This document shows, in pieces, positions 27,349-37,845 of a DNA stretch of 64,000 bases. The notes beneath the pieces are model-generated. The model was not told the origin of the DNA. It made no database searches and was given only the letters and a program-made list of their open reading frames with translations. The stretch comes from Corynebacterium lemuris (GTDB taxonomy: Bacteria > Actinomycetota > Actinomycetes > Mycobacteriales > Mycobacteriaceae): NCBI RefSeq assembly GCF_024919295.1, contig NZ_JANWTC010000011.1, positions 24,235-88,234 of the forward strand. The letters are read 5' to 3'. The position numbers were made by a program, and so were the translations under genes. The first letter of the stretch is position 1. Each line of letters starts with the position of its first letter.

Positions 27349-30300
27349 ATGAGTGAGAGCCCTGGCCCCGCGACGATGACCGTCGAACAGCTCCGCGGGT
27401 GGCTCCGCGACTGGGTGGTGCAGGTCACCGGGTTGAACCCGGAGGACGTCACCGACACCAAGCCGATGGAGAACTTCGGTCTTTCCTCCCGTGACGCGGT
27501 CATCCTGTCCGGCGAGCTGGAGAACCTCCTCGGTGTCCAGCTGGACGCCACCATCACCTACGAGTACCCCACGATCCAGGCTCTGGCGCAGCGGCTCGTC
27601 GACGGCGAGCCCGCCGCCCGCGAACGTACCCGCCCGCGCATCCGCCACACCGGCGGCACTGACCGCACCCCGGGCACCCACGACATCGCCATCGTCGGCA
27701 TGGGGGGACGTTTCCCGGGTGCCGGCAACCTGGACGAGTACTGGTCCATGCTCGTCGAGGGCCGCGACGGCACCGGTGAGCTGCCGATCGGCCGCTGGTC
27801 GGAATACGCCGGTGAGGAGGTCATGGCCGCCAAGATGGCGGAGCAGTCCCTGACCGGTGGCTACCTGGAGGACCTCTCCAGCTTCGACGCCGAGTTCTTC
27901 GGACTGTCCCCGCTTGAGGCGGCCAACATGGACCCGCAGCAGCGCATCATGCTCGAGGTCACGTGGGAGGCTCTCGAGGACGCCCACCTCGCGCCGAACA
28001 CCCTGCGCGGCACCTCGGTGGGTGTCTTCCTCGGTTCCTCGAACAACGACTACGGCATGCTCATCACCGCCGATCCGGCCGAGGCGCACCCCTACGCTCT
28101 GACGGGCACCTCCAGCTCGATCATCCCCAACCGCATCTCCTACGCCTTCGACTTCCGCGGCCCGTCCGTCAGCGTGGACACGGCGTGCTCCTCCTCGCTG
28201 GTGGCCGTCCACCAGGCGGTGCGTGCGCTGCGCGACGGCGACGCCGATGTCGCGGTGGCCGGTGGCGTGAACATCCTGGCCTCCCCGTTCGTCACCACCG
28301 CTTTCGGCGAGCTCGGGGTGCTCAGCCCGACCGGCCACATCCACGCCTTCTCCGACGACGCCGACGGTTTCATCCGTTCCGACGGCGCCGGCGTGCTCAT
28401 CCTCAAGCGGGTCAAGGATGCGCTTGCCGACGGCGATGACATCCTCGCCGTGGTCAAGGGCTCGGCCATCAACTCCGACGGCCACTCCAACGGCCTGACC
28501 GCGCCCAACCCCGACGCCCAGATCGAGGTGCTGTCCCGCGCCTACGACGACGCCGGCATCGACCCCACCCAGGTGGACTACATCGAGGCCCACGGCACCG
28601 GCACCATCCTCGGTGACCCCATCGAGGCCACCGCCCTCGGCGCGGTCCTCGGTGAGGGCCGCGACCTGAAGCAGCCGACCCTGCTGGGTTCGGTGAAGTC
28701 CAACATCGGCCACTCCGAGTCCGCCGCGGGAGCTGCCGGCCTGATCAAGGTCGTCCAGTCCATCCAGCACGGTGTGATCCCGCCGAGCCTGCACTTCGAG
28801 GCCCCCAACCGCTACATCGACTTCGATGCCGAGCGCCTCGAGGTCGTCGAGGACCCCCGCGAGTGGCCCGAGTACTCCCGGCGCAAGGTCGCCGGCGTCT
28901 CCGGTTTCGGCTTCGGCGGCACCAACGCCCACGTCGTGGTCAGCTCCTTCGACCCGGCCGATTACGAGGCGGAGACCGCTGACCTTGCTCCGCTGGAGTC
29001 CCAGCTGACCGACCCGGGGCACCCGAATGCGGTGCTGCTGCCGGTCTCCGGCCTGCTGCCCTCGCGCCGCCGACAGGCCGCCGCGGACCTCGCCGATTTC
29101 CTGGAGGGCCGCCCCGACACCGATCTGGTGCCGGTGGCCCGTTCCCTGGCCGGCCGCAACCACGGTCGTTCCCGCGCCGTCGTCAACGCGGAGACGGTGG
29201 AGGAGGCCGTGAAGCGCCTGCGCCAGGTCGCCGAGGGCAAGGTCTCGGTGGGCATCACCGCCGCTGATTCCCCCGCCGCTGTGGGACCGGTGTTCGTGTA
29301 CTCCGGTTTCGGTTCCCAGCACCGCAAGATGGCCAAGGAGCTGCTCGCCGCCTCCCCGCTGTTCCGTACCCGCATGGAGGAACTCGACGAGCGGGTGCAG
29401 TTCGAGTCCGGCTGGTCGGTCCTGGAGATCGTCGCCGATGATGAGCAGACCTATGACACGGAGACCGCGCAGGTCGCCATCACCGCCATCCAGATCGCGC
29501 TGACCGACCTGCTTGCCGCCTTCGGTGCGAAGCCCGCGGCCGTCATGGGCATGTCCATGGGCGAGATCGCCGCGGCCTACGCCGCCGGTGGCCTCAACGC
29601 CGGGGACGCCATGCAGATCGCCTGTCACCGGGCCCGCCTCATGGGTGAGGGGGAGAAGTCCCTGCCCGAGGACCAGCTCGGTGCGATGGCAGTGGTGGAA
29701 CTGTCCACCGAGGCACTCCGGGAGCTCAACGACGAGGAGGCCTTCGGCAACATCGAACCGGCCGTCTACGCCGGCCCGGGCATGACCACCGTGGGCGGAC
29801 CACGGGAGCAGGTGACCGCGCTCGTCGAGAAGCTCGAGGGCGAGGGCAAGTTCGCCCGCCTGCTCAACGTCAAGGGCGCCGGCCACACCAGCGCCGTGGA
29901 GCCGTTGCTCGGCGAGCTCGGCTTCGAGACCGCCGGCATCAGCCCGCAGCCCCTGCACACCCCGCTGTTCAGCTCCGTCGACCCGGGCGAGCTGCACCAG
30001 CCGGGTCAGACCATCCACGACACCGACTACTGGCTGCGCATGACGCGCCAGTCCGTCCACTTCCAGGACGCCACCGAGGCCGCCTTCGCCCACGGTCACA
30101 CCACCCTGGTCGAGATCGCCCCGAACCCGGTCGGGATCATGGGCATGATGAACACCGCCTTCAGCGTGGGCAAACCCGACGCCCAGCTGCTCTTCGCCCT
30201 CAAGCGCAAGGTCGGCGAGGTCGAGGCGCTGCGCGACCTGCTGGCCAAGCTCTACGCGGCCGGTGCCCCGGTCGACTTCTCCCTGGTCTACGGGCCCGGC

Positions 30301-32199
30301 CCGCTGCTGCCCGCCCCGCACATCACGTGGAAGCACCAGCGCTACTGGACCAACGCCCGCCCGGCCAGCCACCGCCCCGCGGAGCTGCCGGGCCAGCGCG
30401 TGACCCTGCCCGGTGGTGTGGTGGCCTTCAGCACCGACGCCGACCAGGTCCCCTCCGCCCTCGCGCTGCTCGAACGTGCCGCCGAGGCGGTTCAGCCGGG
30501 AGCGCAGCTCGTCGCGGCGGAGGAGTACGCCATGCTCCCGGTCACCGGTGAGATCACCACCATGGCCAACCGCGGTGTGGGCGGCGTGAGCCTGACGGTC
30601 CACGGTGTCACCGACCCCGCCGCCGGCACCACGACCCTGCTGGCGGAGGGCTTCGCCACCGCGCTGAAGCTCAACACCCCGGCCGCCGTACCGGGTGTGC
30701 AGACCCCGCAGGCCGCAGCGAGCCCCGCGGTGGTCGAGGAGGAACTCGACATCGAGGAGATCCGCTGGGACCCCTCCTCGGGGGAGACCGTCGAGGCCCG
30801 CCTGCGCGCCATCGTCTCGGAGTCCATGGGCTACGACGTCGACGACCTGCCCGGTGAGCTCCCGCTCATCGACCTGGGTCTGGACTCGCTCATGGGCATG
30901 CGCATCAAGAACCGCGTGGAGAACGACTTCCAGATCCCGCCGCTGCAGGTCCAGGCGCTGCGGGACGCCTCCGTGGCCGATGTCGTCCGCATCGTTGAGG
31001 AGGCCGTCGCCGCGAAGACGAACACCGCCACCCCGCTCATCGAGCCGGTCATGTCCGCCGACGATGTCGAGGAGGCCGAGCAGGATGTCCGGGAAGAGCC
31101 CGTGCAGGACGAGGCGCCGCAGGGCGTGGGTGTCGCCCCCCGCGACGCCGCCGAGCGCATGGTGTTCGGCACCTGGGCCACCATCACCGGCAAGGCACCG
31201 GCGGGGGTGACCACCACGCTGCCGGCGGTCGACGCGGGCGTCGCGAAGCAGATCGCCGAGCGGCTCACCGACCGCGCCGGCCTGGAGATCACCCCTGAGC
31301 AGGTCACGGGGGCGGAGACGCTGGAACCGCTGGCCAACATCGTGCGTGACGCACTGGAGACCGAGGTCGAGGGCAACATCCGCGTCCTGCGGGCCCGCCC
31401 CGGGGACTCCGCGAAGCCCAGCGTGTTCATGTTCCACCCCGCCGGCGGCTCCTCCGTGGTCTACCAGCCACTGGCCCGTCGCCTGCCGGAGGACATCCCC
31501 GTCTACGGTGTGGAACGCCTCGAGGGCACCCTCGAGGAGCGGGCCGCCGCCTACATCGACGAGATCCGCCAGTACTCCGACGGCCGCCCGGTGGTCCTCG
31601 GCGGCTGGTCCTTCGGCGGTGCCCTGGCCTACGAGGTCGCCAGCCAGCTCAAGGACACCGACGTCGAGGTCGCCTACATCGCGCTCCTGGACACCACCCA
31701 GCCCTCCGAGCCGATCCCGGACACCATGGAGGAGACGAAGGCCCGCTGGGAGCGCTACAGCGAATTCGCCGGCCGGACCTACGGCCTCGACTTCCCGGTG
31801 CCCTTCGAGCTGCTGGAGACCGCCGGCGAGGAGGCCATGCTCACCATGCTGGAGCAGTTCCTGGCCACCACCGACGCCTCCGAACACGGTCTGGCCGCCG
31901 GCGTGCTGGAGCATCAGCGCGCCAGCTTCGTGGACAACCGCATCCTGGACAAGCTCGACTTCAGCCGCTGGGCGGAGGTGAAGGTGCCGGTCCTGCTGTT
32001 CCGTTCCGAGCGGATGCACGACGGTGCCATCGAGCTGGAGCCGCGCTACGCCCACATTGACCCGGACGGCGGCTGGTCGGCCATCGTCGATGAACTTGAT
32101 ATCGTCCAGCTCAAGGGCGATCACCTCGCGGTACCCGACGAACCGGCCATCGGCGTCGTGGGTGCGCACATGGCCCGGCGTATCGAGGAACTGGAGTGA
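27349..32199 (+). CDS. pks13: Mycolic acid condensing polyketide synthase Pks13
   Basis: Condenses the FadD32-activated acyl chain with a carboxylated fatty acyl-CoA to form the mycolate beta-keto precursor and releases it onto trehalose. The 1616-residue type I enzyme has an N-terminal ACP (phosphopantetheine Ser47 in GLSSRDAV), ketosynthase (Cys280 in DTACSSSL, then EAHGTGT and [10 protein letters not shown]), acyltransferase (Ser736 in GMSMGE), C-terminal ACP (Ser1180 in GLDSLMGM) and thioesterase (Ser1421 in GGWSFGG). There are no reductive domains, as in the family. ATG 27349 was chosen over an upstream GTG because an AAAAGGA site precedes it. accD3 follows after three bases. Confidence 0.97.
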   Translation: MSESPGPATMTVEQLRGWLRDWVVQVTGLNPEDVTDTKPMENFGLSSRDAVILSGELENLLGVQLDATITYEYPTIQALAQRLVDGEPAARERTRPRIRHTGGTDRTPGTHDIAIVGMGGRFPGAGNLDEYWSMLVEGRDGTGELPIGRWSEYAGEEVMAAKMAEQSLTGGYLEDLSSFDAEFFGLSPLEAANMDPQQRIMLEVTWEALEDAHLAPNTLRGTSVGVFLGSSNNDYGMLITADPAEAHPYALTGTSSSIIPNRISYAFDFRGPSVSVDTACSSSLVAVHQAVRALRDGDADVAVAGGVNILASPFVTTAFGELGVLSPTGHIHAFSDDADGFIRSDGAGVLILKRVKDALADGDDILAVVKGSAINSDGHSNGLTAPNPDAQIEVLSRAYDDAGIDPTQVDYIEAHGTGTILGDPIEATALGAVLGEGRDLKQPTLLGSVKSNIGHSESAAGAAGLIKVVQSIQHGVIPPSLHFEAPNRYIDFDAERLEVVEDPREWPEYSRRKVAGVSGFGFGGTNAHVVVSSFDPADYEAETADLAPLESQLTDPGHPNAVLLPVSGLLPSRRRQAAADLADFLEGRPDTDLVPVARSLAGRNHGRSRAVVNAETVEEAVKRLRQVAEGKVSVGITAADSPAAVGPVFVYSGFGSQHRKMAKELLAASPLFRTRMEELDERVQFESGWSVLEIVADDEQTYDTETAQVAITAIQIALTDLLAAFGAKPAAVMGMSMGEIAAAYAAGGLNAGDAMQIACHRARLMGEGEKSLPEDQLGAMAVVELSTEALRELNDEEAFGNIEPAVYAGPGMTTVGGPREQVTALVEKLEGEGKFARLLNVKGAGHTSAVEPLLGELGFETAGISPQPLHTPLFSSVDPGELHQPGQTIHDTDYWLRMTRQSVHFQDATEAAFAHGHTTLVEIAPNPVGIMGMMNTAFSVGKPDAQLLFALKRKVGEVEALRDLLAKLYAAGAPVDFSLVYGPGPLLPAPHITWKHQRYWTNARPASHRPAELPGQRVTLPGGVVAFSTDADQVPSALALLERAAEAVQPGAQLVAAEEYAMLPVTGEITTMANRGVGGVSLTVHGVTDPAAGTTTLLAEGFATALKLNTPAAVPGVQTPQAAASPAVVEEELDIEEIRWDPSSGETVEARLRAIVSESMGYDVDDLPGELPLIDLGLDSLMGMRIKNRVENDFQIPPLQVQALRDASVADVVRIVEEAVAAKTNTATPLIEPVMSADDVEEAEQDVREEPVQDEAPQGVGVAPRDAAERMVFGTWATITGKAPAGVTTTLPAVDAGVAKQIAERLTDRAGLEITPEQVTGAETLEPLANIVRDALETEVEGNIRVLRARPGDSAKPSVFMFHPAGGSSVVYQPLARRLPEDIPVYGVERLEGTLEERAAAYIDEIRQYSDGRPVVLGGWSFGGALAYEVASQLKDTDVEVAYIALLDTTQPSEPIPDTMEETKARWERYSEFAGRTYGLDFPVPFELLETAGEEAMLTMLEQFLATTDASEHGLAAGVLEHQRASFVDNRILDKLDFSRWAEVKVPVLLFRSERMHDGAIELEPRYAHIDPDGGWSAIVDELDIVQLKGDHLAVPDEPAIGVVGAHMARRIEELE

Positions 32200-32202
32200 T
32201 CT

Positions 32203-33753
32203 GTGACTGAAACGTCAACCGCAGCCAAACTGGCGGACCTGCGCTCCCGCCTCGACCAGGCACGCGACCCCGGCAGCGAGCGTGCACGTAGGAAGCGTGA
32301 TGACGAGGGCCGGTCCACCCCGCGCCAGCGCATCGCCTCGCTTCTCGACGAAGGCTCCTTCGTCGAGATCGGTGCCCTGGCGAAGACACCGGGTGTGGAT
32401 GACGCCGTCTACTCCGACGGCGTGGTCACCGGCTACGGACGTGTCGACGGCCGTCCGGTCGCTATCTACGCCCACGACAAGACCGTCTACGGCGGTTCTG
32501 TCGGCGAGACCTTCGGCCGCAAGGTCGTCGAGGTCATGGAGATGGCCATCAAGATCGGTTGCCCGGTCATCGGCATCCAGGATTCCGGTGGCGCCCGCAT
32601 CCAGGACGCCGTGACCTCCCTGGCCATGTACTCGGAGATCTCCCGCCGCCAGCTGCCCCTGTCGGGCCGCAGCCCGCAGATCTCCGTCATGCTCGGCCGC
32701 TCCGCCGGCGGTGCCGTCTACGCCCCGGTGACCACCGACTTCGTCATCGCCGTCGACGGCGAGTCCGAGATGTACGTCACCGGCCCCAACGTCATCCGCG
32801 AGGTCACCGGCGAGGACGTCACCTCCGCGGAGCTCGGCGGCGCCCGCCAGCAGGAACTCAACGGCAACATCTCCATGGTCGTCGATTCCGAGGATGAGGC
32901 CTTCGACGCGGTCCGGGACCTGCTCGACCACCTGCCCCTGACCTGCCACGATCCGGCCCCGGTATTCCGGGCACCGCTGGACGAGGCCGTCGCCGACGAC
33001 CCGGCCCTCGACCTGTTCATGCCGGACGACTCCAACGCCGGTTACGACATGATGGACCTGCTGGTCCAGCTGGGCGATGACGAGAACCTCGTGGAGATCC
33101 AGGCCAACTACGGGCCGAACCTCATCACCGCCTTCGGGCGTATCGACGGCCGCGCCGTCGGCTTCATCGCCAACAACCCCATGCATCTGGCCGGCTGCAT
33201 CGACGCCGATGCCGCCGACAAGGGTGCCCGCTTCATCCGCACCTGCGACGCCTACAACATCCCCCTGGTCTTTGTCGTGGACACCCCGGGATACCTGCCG
33301 GGCGTGGAGCAGGAGAAGGCGGGACTGATCCACCGCGGTGCCAAGCTCGCCTTCGCCCTGGTGGAGGCGACAGTGCCCAAGGTCACCCTCATCGTCCGCA
33401 AGGCCTACGGCGGTGCCTACGCCGTCATGGGTTCGAAGAACCTCAGCGGTGACATCAACCTGGCGTGGCCGACCGCGCAGATCGCCGTCATGGGTTCCGC
33501 CGCCGCCGTGGTCATGATCCAGGGCAAGCAGCTGGCTGCCGCACCCCCTGAGCAGCGGGATTACCTGAAGAAGATCTTCATGGACTTCTACGACGAGAAC
33601 ATGACCAGCCCCTATGTGGCGGCCGAGCGCGGCTACCTGGACGCGATGATCCAGCCGCGGGAGACGCGTCTGACCCTGCGCCGGGCCCTGCGCCAGCTGG
33701 CGACGAAGGACGAGCAGGACCTTCCCAAGAAGCACACGATCATGCCGCTGTAA
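32203..33753 (+). CDS. accD3: Acyl-CoA carboxylase beta subunit for mycolate synthesis
   Basis: Carboxyltransferase subunit that makes the carboxylated acyl-CoA extender for Pks13. The 516-residue protein has the two crotonase-like halves of the family: the RQRIASLLDEGSFVE start, DSGGARIQDAV, the GRSAGGAVYAP oxyanion region, then FVVDTPGYLPGVEQE and RKAYGGAYAVMGSK in the second half. It starts at GTG 32203, three bases after pks13, so it is in the same operon. The order fadD-pks-accD is conserved with mycobacterial Rv3801c-Rv3799c, where the gene is called accD4. Confidence 0.95.
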   Translation: MTETSTAAKLADLRSRLDQARDPGSERARRKRDDEGRSTPRQRIASLLDEGSFVEIGALAKTPGVDDAVYSDGVVTGYGRVDGRPVAIYAHDKTVYGGSVGETFGRKVVEVMEMAIKIGCPVIGIQDSGGARIQDAVTSLAMYSEISRRQLPLSGRSPQISVMLGRSAGGAVYAPVTTDFVIAVDGESEMYVTGPNVIREVTGEDVTSAELGGARQQELNGNISMVVDSEDEAFDAVRDLLDHLPLTCHDPAPVFRAPLDEAVADDPALDLFMPDDSNAGYDMMDLLVQLGDDENLVEIQANYGPNLITAFGRIDGRAVGFIANNPMHLAGCIDADAADKGARFIRTCDAYNIPLVFVVDTPGYLPGVEQEKAGLIHRGAKLAFALVEATVPKVTLIVRKAYGGAYAVMGSKNLSGDINLAWPTAQIAVMGSAAAVVMIQGKQLAAAPPEQRDYLKKIFMDFYDENMTSPYVAAERGYLDAMIQPRETRLTLRRALRQLATKDEQDLPKKHTIMPL

Positions 33754-33779
33754 CCGGAGAAATTGTTTCCCCCGGCTAT

Positions 33780-33806
33780 GTAACGGAATGATTACTATGG
33801 CACGAT
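33780..33806 (+). promoter_or_regulatory. SigD-like promoter of the 31-codon gene
   Basis: GTAACG (33780-33785), a 17-base spacer and CGAT (33803-33806) resemble the element found before pks13. The predicted transcript would begin about 40 bases upstream of the small gene's start codon, giving it a promoter separate from accD3. Confidence 0.5.
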
Positions 33807-33849
33807 GTACCCAATGTAACTGCTCGTCAACCACTTAAGGAGCATCCTC

Positions 33850-33945
33850 ATGCTGAGCACCGCCGTGGACCTTTTCGGTGACATCATCGGTCTGATCATC
33901 ATGATCAGCAACCAGCTGACCCACACCCTGAGCTCTCAGGGTTAG
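33850..33945 (+). CDS. 31-residue amphipathic peptide, possible mycomembrane porin-like protein
   Basis: The ATG at 33850 is preceded by TTAAGGAG with an ideal eight-base gap, and the frame ends in TAG at 33943-33945. The peptide starts MLSTAVDLFGDIIGL, continues IIMISNQL and ends SSQG. Polar residues Asp7, Asp11, Gly14, Asn21/Gln22, His25 and Ser28/29 fall on one helical face, with Leu, Ile, Val and Phe on the other. No cleavable signal is seen. Corynebacterial PorA, PorH and ProtX are similarly tiny, signal-less, amphipathic and some are O-mycoloylated on serine; this peptide is not an obvious copy of them. It has its own promoter-like element and a strong terminator. The gene call is well supported; the porin or surfactant-like role is inference. 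Confidence 0.7.
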   Translation: MLSTAVDLFGDIIGLIIMISNQLTHTLSSQG

Positions 33946-33956
33946 CCTCCGGCTGC

Positions 33957-33999
33957 ACGACGTCCCGGCTCCCGCTCCATGCGGGGGCCGGGACGTCGT
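33957..33999 (+). terminator. Strong terminator hairpin after the 31-codon gene
   Basis: A 19-base stem (33957-33975 with 33981-33999, one G-T pair) closes a five-base loop, starting 11 bases after the small gene's stop. There is no long T-run, but stem strength and position indicate transcript termination or 3' end protection. The remaining bases to 34088 hold a weaker GTCTC-GAT-GAGAC hairpin (34065-34077) and nothing coding that I can support. Confidence 0.7.
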
Positions 34000-34088
34000 C
34001 GATTCAGCGGGTTCGAGATCACCATCCCGAGAGGAGTGAGTGCCCCGGGGGCCGAATGCGACTGGTCTCGATGAGACGCATCCGCCCC

Positions 34089-34463
34089 TCAGACCCGGCG
34101 GCGACGCCCCACGATCCCGGCGATCGCCCGCCAGCCGAGCATGAACAGCGCGGACATGATGGTGGCCACCAGGATGAAGGACCAGTGGGGGAACTCCCCG
34201 TTGCGCACGGTCCAGATACCCAGGCCCACCACGACGGTGATGAGCCACGCGGACACCCCCGCGGGCACCAGGCGGGCCCCGTCCCATTTCGCTGCGGTGA
34301 TGACCACCCAGGACAGTGCCACGCCCAGCAGAAAGGGCCAGAGGGTGGACAACCAGCCACCGAAGTTCAGGGGCATGTCGTCGGTCTGGTGCGCGATGCG
34401 GGCAAACAGGGCGAAGGCGGCGATGGCCACCACGTCAGCGGTCAGTGCGGAGATTCTGCTCAT
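34089..34463 (-). CDS. DUF3054-family membrane protein
   Basis: A 124-residue protein with four transmembrane helices and the family features DVVAIAAFALFARIAH near the N-terminus and WPFLLGV in helix two. The function of DUF3054 is unknown. Its start overlaps the end of the upstream YbhN-like gene by 29 bases on the same strand, so the two are translationally linked. Confidence 0.78.
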   Translation of the reverse strand: MSRISALTADVVAIAAFALFARIAHQTDDMPLNFGGWLSTLWPFLLGVALSWVVITAAKWDGARLVPAGVSAWLITVVVGLGIWTVRNGEFPHWSFILVATIMSALFMLGWRAIAGIVGRRRRV

Positions 34464-35520
34464 GACCCAACTCTATCGCCGGTTCCGCAGCGCTCCGGAC
34501 GCTGCGTCCGGCGAAGTAGAGGAAGTAGACCACCCAGCCGATGATGGTGGCCAGGGCGAAGGAGATCAGCCGGTAGACCAGGGCCACGCCGGTGGCGTCA
34601 ACGGCGGTCATGCCGGCGGTGACCAGGGTGGCGATGATGACCGCCTCCACGGTGCCCAGCCCACCCGGGGTCACCTGCGCGGTGCCGGCGAGTTTGGCGG
34701 TGGTGTAGGCGAGCAGGACGCCCATGACGGTGGTGCGGTCGGGGGTGGCCTCCAGGCCGGGGGCGGTGCCGGTGATGGCCCAGACACAGGCGTAGAGGGC
34801 GAGGACGTCGAAAAGCCGGTTGAGCAGCGACCAGCCGGCGACGGCAGCGAAGCGGCCCCGGCTGAGGTGGACCGTGTCGAACTGGTGGAGCTGGGTGACC
34901 ACGGCCTCGAGACCGGTGTCAGGGGCCCGGCGCAGCAGCCGGTTGAACACGGGCAGGAGGGCACGGGTCCAGCGTTCCAGGTGGTCGGGGTGGTTGGCGG
35001 CCCAGTACACGGCCCAGGACAGGACGGTCATGGCCGCCAGGGTGGCCAGCAGGGACCACACGCTGACCTGGGCGCCGAGGAAGAACACACCGGAGACGCC
35101 GATCAGGACCAGCCACATCGTGGACACCGCGGAGCTGAGCACCAGGAACCAGCCGCACAGCAGGCGGCTGGCGCCCCAGCTGCGCTGCACCTGGTAGGTC
35201 AGCACGGCGGAGAAAGCGGGCCCGCCGGGCAGGGAGGTGGACCACGAGTTGGAGGCCAGGGTCAGGCCGGTGGCGGCGGACAGCGGGACACGGGTACCGC
35301 CCGCCCCGAGGAGCAGGCGCATGACCTCGGCCATCGCCGCGAGGGAGAGGAAGGTCGTGATGACTGCCACGACCACCCCGGCAGGTTCCGCATCGCGCAG
35401 GCGGCGGATGCCGTCGCCGAGGAAGGGCAGCTGGTCGCGGAAGGCCACCACGAGGATGACCAGTACCACGAACGGGCCCAGCCACCGCACCCACCGGTTG
35501 GCGGTGATCCGGCGCAGCAC
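34435..35520 (-). CDS. YbhN/UPF0104-family (lysylphosphatidylglycerol synthase TM-like) flippase-type protein
   Basis: A 361-residue polytopic protein with about eight transmembrane helices. Typical family features are SLPGGPAFSAVLTYQ in the first half and TPGGLGTVEAVIIATL in the second. Members are thought to move or modify lipid-linked substrates. The gene starts at GTG 35520, one base from the end of the cmpL1 coding region, so it is in the cmpL1 operon; that suggests a role in envelope lipid or glycolipid transport, which remains inference. Confidence 0.82.
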   Translation of the reverse strand: MLRRITANRWVRWLGPFVVLVILVVAFRDQLPFLGDGIRRLRDAEPAGVVVAVITTFLSLAAMAEVMRLLLGAGGTRVPLSAATGLTLASNSWSTSLPGGPAFSAVLTYQVQRSWGASRLLCGWFLVLSSAVSTMWLVLIGVSGVFFLGAQVSVWSLLATLAAMTVLSWAVYWAANHPDHLERWTRALLPVFNRLLRRAPDTGLEAVVTQLHQFDTVHLSRGRFAAVAGWSLLNRLFDVLALYACVWAITGTAPGLEATPDRTTVMGVLLAYTTAKLAGTAQVTPGGLGTVEAVIIATLVTAGMTAVDATGVALVYRLISFALATIIGWVVYFLYFAGRSVRSAAEPAIELGHEQNLRTDR

Positions 35521-35521
35521 G

Positions 35522-37828
35522 TCAGCGGCCCAGCTTGCGGGGACCGTTCCGGTCGGATGAGATGCGGGCCATCAGCTCGCTGAAGGGGATGAGCTCCTCA
35601 TCGTCGGCGGTGGTGCGGCCACCTCGGGCGGCCTCCTCCTCGTCGACGACGACGGCGTCGTCAAGCAGCAGCTCCTGCTTCCCGACGGCCGCGGGGGCGG
35701 GTGCCTCACCGTGGCCGAGGCGGGCGTAGGCGCGTTTGATGAAGGCCGGGGCCCACCAGTTGTCCTCGCGCAGCAGGTGCATCACGGCGGGCACGAGCAT
35801 CATGCGGATGATGGTGGCGTCGATGGCCAGGGCGAAGATCATGCCGAAGGCGATGTACTTCATCATGACGATCTCGGAGAAGCCGAAGGCGCCGGCCACG
35901 ACGATCATGATCAGCGCGGCCGCCGTGATGATCGAGCCCGTCTGGGCGGTGCCGTAGCGGATCGCGTCGTCGGTGGATTCCCCGCGGTCGCGGGCCTCCA
36001 CCATCCGGGAGACGAGGAAGACCTCGTAGTCCGTGGACAGGCCGTAGACGATGGCCACGATGAGCACCAGCACCGGTGACATCAGCGGACCCGGCGTGAA
36101 GTTGAACAGCTCCGCCCCCAGGCCACCGACGAACATGGCGGTGAGGATGCCCAGGGTCGCGCCCAGCCCCAGGACCGTCATGATCACGGCCTTCGCCGGG
36201 AGGATGAGCGAACCGAAGACCAGGGCCATGAGGATGAACGTGGCCACCACGACATAGATGGCCATCCACGGCAGCTTGTCCAGCAGGGCCTCGATGGACT
36301 CGATCTCCATGGCCGGGGTGCCGCCGATGTACAGACCGACCCCCTCGGGCGCCTCGAGGGCGCGCAGCTGATCGATGACCTGGCTGTTGAGGTCCCGGTC
36401 CTGGATGCCCGCGGAGAGCACCGTCGTCCCGTCGACCGTGCCGTGGTCCGGGGTGAACGGGGCCGTCAGGCCCCCGATGTCCCGGGCCTGGACGTAGATG
36501 TCCACCAGCTGCTGCTCCGTGGCATTCGTGACCACGAGTTTGACCGGTTCGGTGCGGAAGGCGGGGAAGGTCTCGTTGAACTCGTCCTGGGCCACCCGCG
36601 TCTCGTGGGAGGGCGGGAGATAGGTCTCGTTGATGCCGCCGAACTTCACCCCCGCCAGCGGCAGGGTGAGCAGGATGAGCAGCCCGGCGACGACGACGGT
36701 GACCACCTTGGCGTTGCGCATCGCCCAGGAGGGGATGCGGAACCACAGGGTGTCCTCCAGGCGGCGGGCGGTGCGCTTCGTGCGGCGGAGGGTCCACTTG
36801 TCGATGTTGTGGCCCAGCATGCCGAACAGGGCCGGCAGGACCGTCACCGACAGCAGCGCCGCCAGGCCCACCGCGGAGATCGCACCGTAGGCCACGGACT
36901 TGAGGAAGGCCTGCGGGAATACCAGCAGACCGGACAGGGCCACCGCGACCATCGCCGCGGAGAAGACCACCGTCTTGCCGGCGGTGGCGGTGGTCGTGCC
37001 CACCGCCTCGGGTACACCGGCCCCCTTGTCCAGCTCCTCCCGGAACCGGGAGACCATGAACAGGCCGTAGTCGATGGCCAGGCCCAGACCGAGCAGGGTG
37101 ACCACCGACTGGGCGAAGACGTTGACCTGGACGGTCCCCGCCAGGATGGACAGGATGCCCAGGGAACCGGCGATGGACAGGACACCGACGATCAGCGGCA
37201 TGAACGCCGCGACGACGGAACCGAAGACCACCAGCAGGAGCAGCCCCACCAGGGGCAGAGCGACGACCTCGGCGCGGACGATGTCGCCGGCCATGCCGTC
37301 GTCGAGGGAATCGGCGACGGCCGTGGCACCGGCCACCCTGGTCTCCACCCCGTCGGGCAGGTCCTCCGCCACGAGGGAGTCCTCGATGGCGCGGAAGTCC
37401 CGCAGGGTCTGCTCCCCGTCCCCGCGCAACCCGATGGCGGCGAAGGCGACGGTGCCGTCCTCGTTGATCAGCTGGGCGTTACGGGTGTCGAAGTAGCTGG
37501 TGACATGGGCGATCTCCTCCGGATGCCCGGTCTTGAGATCCTCCAGGTGGGAGGCGATGGCACCGAAGGTCACCGGATCGTTGATCGAGCGGCCCTCGGC
37601 CGCCTCGAACAGGAGGATGACGTCACCGCTGTTGTCACGGCCGAAGGTCTCCAGCTCGATGGCGGCGGCCGCGGTGGAGCTGGAGCCCGGATCGTCCCAG
37701 CCCTCCTGGCTCATGCGGTCGTCGAGACGCAGCCCGAAGACGGCGTAGAGCACCACGATCGCGGCGATGACGATCAGGGGCACCAGGCGGCGGTGGCGAT
37801 AGGAGAAATGTCCCCACTTCTCGAACAT
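35522..37828 (-). CDS. cmpL1: MMPL/RND-family trehalose monomycolate exporter
   Basis: A 768-residue RND transporter: one N-terminal helix, a periplasmic domain, five helices including GLGLAIDYGLFMVSRFREEL, a second periplasmic domain, then five more helices including VYGLSTDYEVFLVSRMVEA. The two Asp-Tyr pairs are those used for proton relay in MmpL3. Gene order with the NYN gene, trmB and pck matches Mycobacterium Rv0206c (mmpL3) to Rv0211, and the C. glutamicum equivalent is CmpL1, which exports trehalose monomycolate. The C-terminal tail is short, charged and cytoplasmic. Confidence 0.92.
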   Translation of the reverse strand: MFEKWGHFSYRHRRLVPLIVIAAIVVLYAVFGLRLDDRMSQEGWDDPGSSSTAAAAIELETFGRDNSGDVILLFEAAEGRSINDPVTFGAIASHLEDLKTGHPEEIAHVTSYFDTRNAQLINEDGTVAFAAIGLRGDGEQTLRDFRAIEDSLVAEDLPDGVETRVAGATAVADSLDDGMAGDIVRAEVVALPLVGLLLLVVFGSVVAAFMPLIVGVLSIAGSLGILSILAGTVQVNVFAQSVVTLLGLGLAIDYGLFMVSRFREELDKGAGVPEAVGTTTATAGKTVVFSAAMVAVALSGLLVFPQAFLKSVAYGAISAVGLAALLSVTVLPALFGMLGHNIDKWTLRRTKRTARRLEDTLWFRIPSWAMRNAKVVTVVVAGLLILLTLPLAGVKFGGINETYLPPSHETRVAQDEFNETFPAFRTEPVKLVVTNATEQQLVDIYVQARDIGGLTAPFTPDHGTVDGTTVLSAGIQDRDLNSQVIDQLRALEAPEGVGLYIGGTPAMEIESIEALLDKLPWMAIYVVVATFILMALVFGSLILPAKAVIMTVLGLGATLGILTAMFVGGLGAELFNFTPGPLMSPVLVLIVAIVYGLSTDYEVFLVSRMVEARDRGESTDDAIRYGTAQTGSIITAAALIMIVVAGAFGFSEIVMMKYIAFGMIFALAIDATIIRMMLVPAVMHLLREDNWWAPAFIKRAYARLGHGEAPAPAAVGKQELLLDDAVVVDEEEAARGGRTTADDEELIPFSELMARISSDRNGPRKLGR

Positions 37829-37845
37829 CGGGCTTCCCCTCTCGG

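Noticed and set aside
27220..32169. Minus-strand open frame of about 1650 codons opposite pks13
   Set aside because: It mirrors the pks13 gene almost exactly, has Gly/Val/Leu/His-rich low-information content and no domain motifs; long antisense frames are expected at this GC content.
33835..34287. Minus-strand frame of 150 codons over the small peptide gene and terminator
   Set aside because: It crosses a strong terminator stem and part of the DUF3054 gene in another frame, and its translation is low-complexity; the plus-strand 31-codon frame has the ribosome site.
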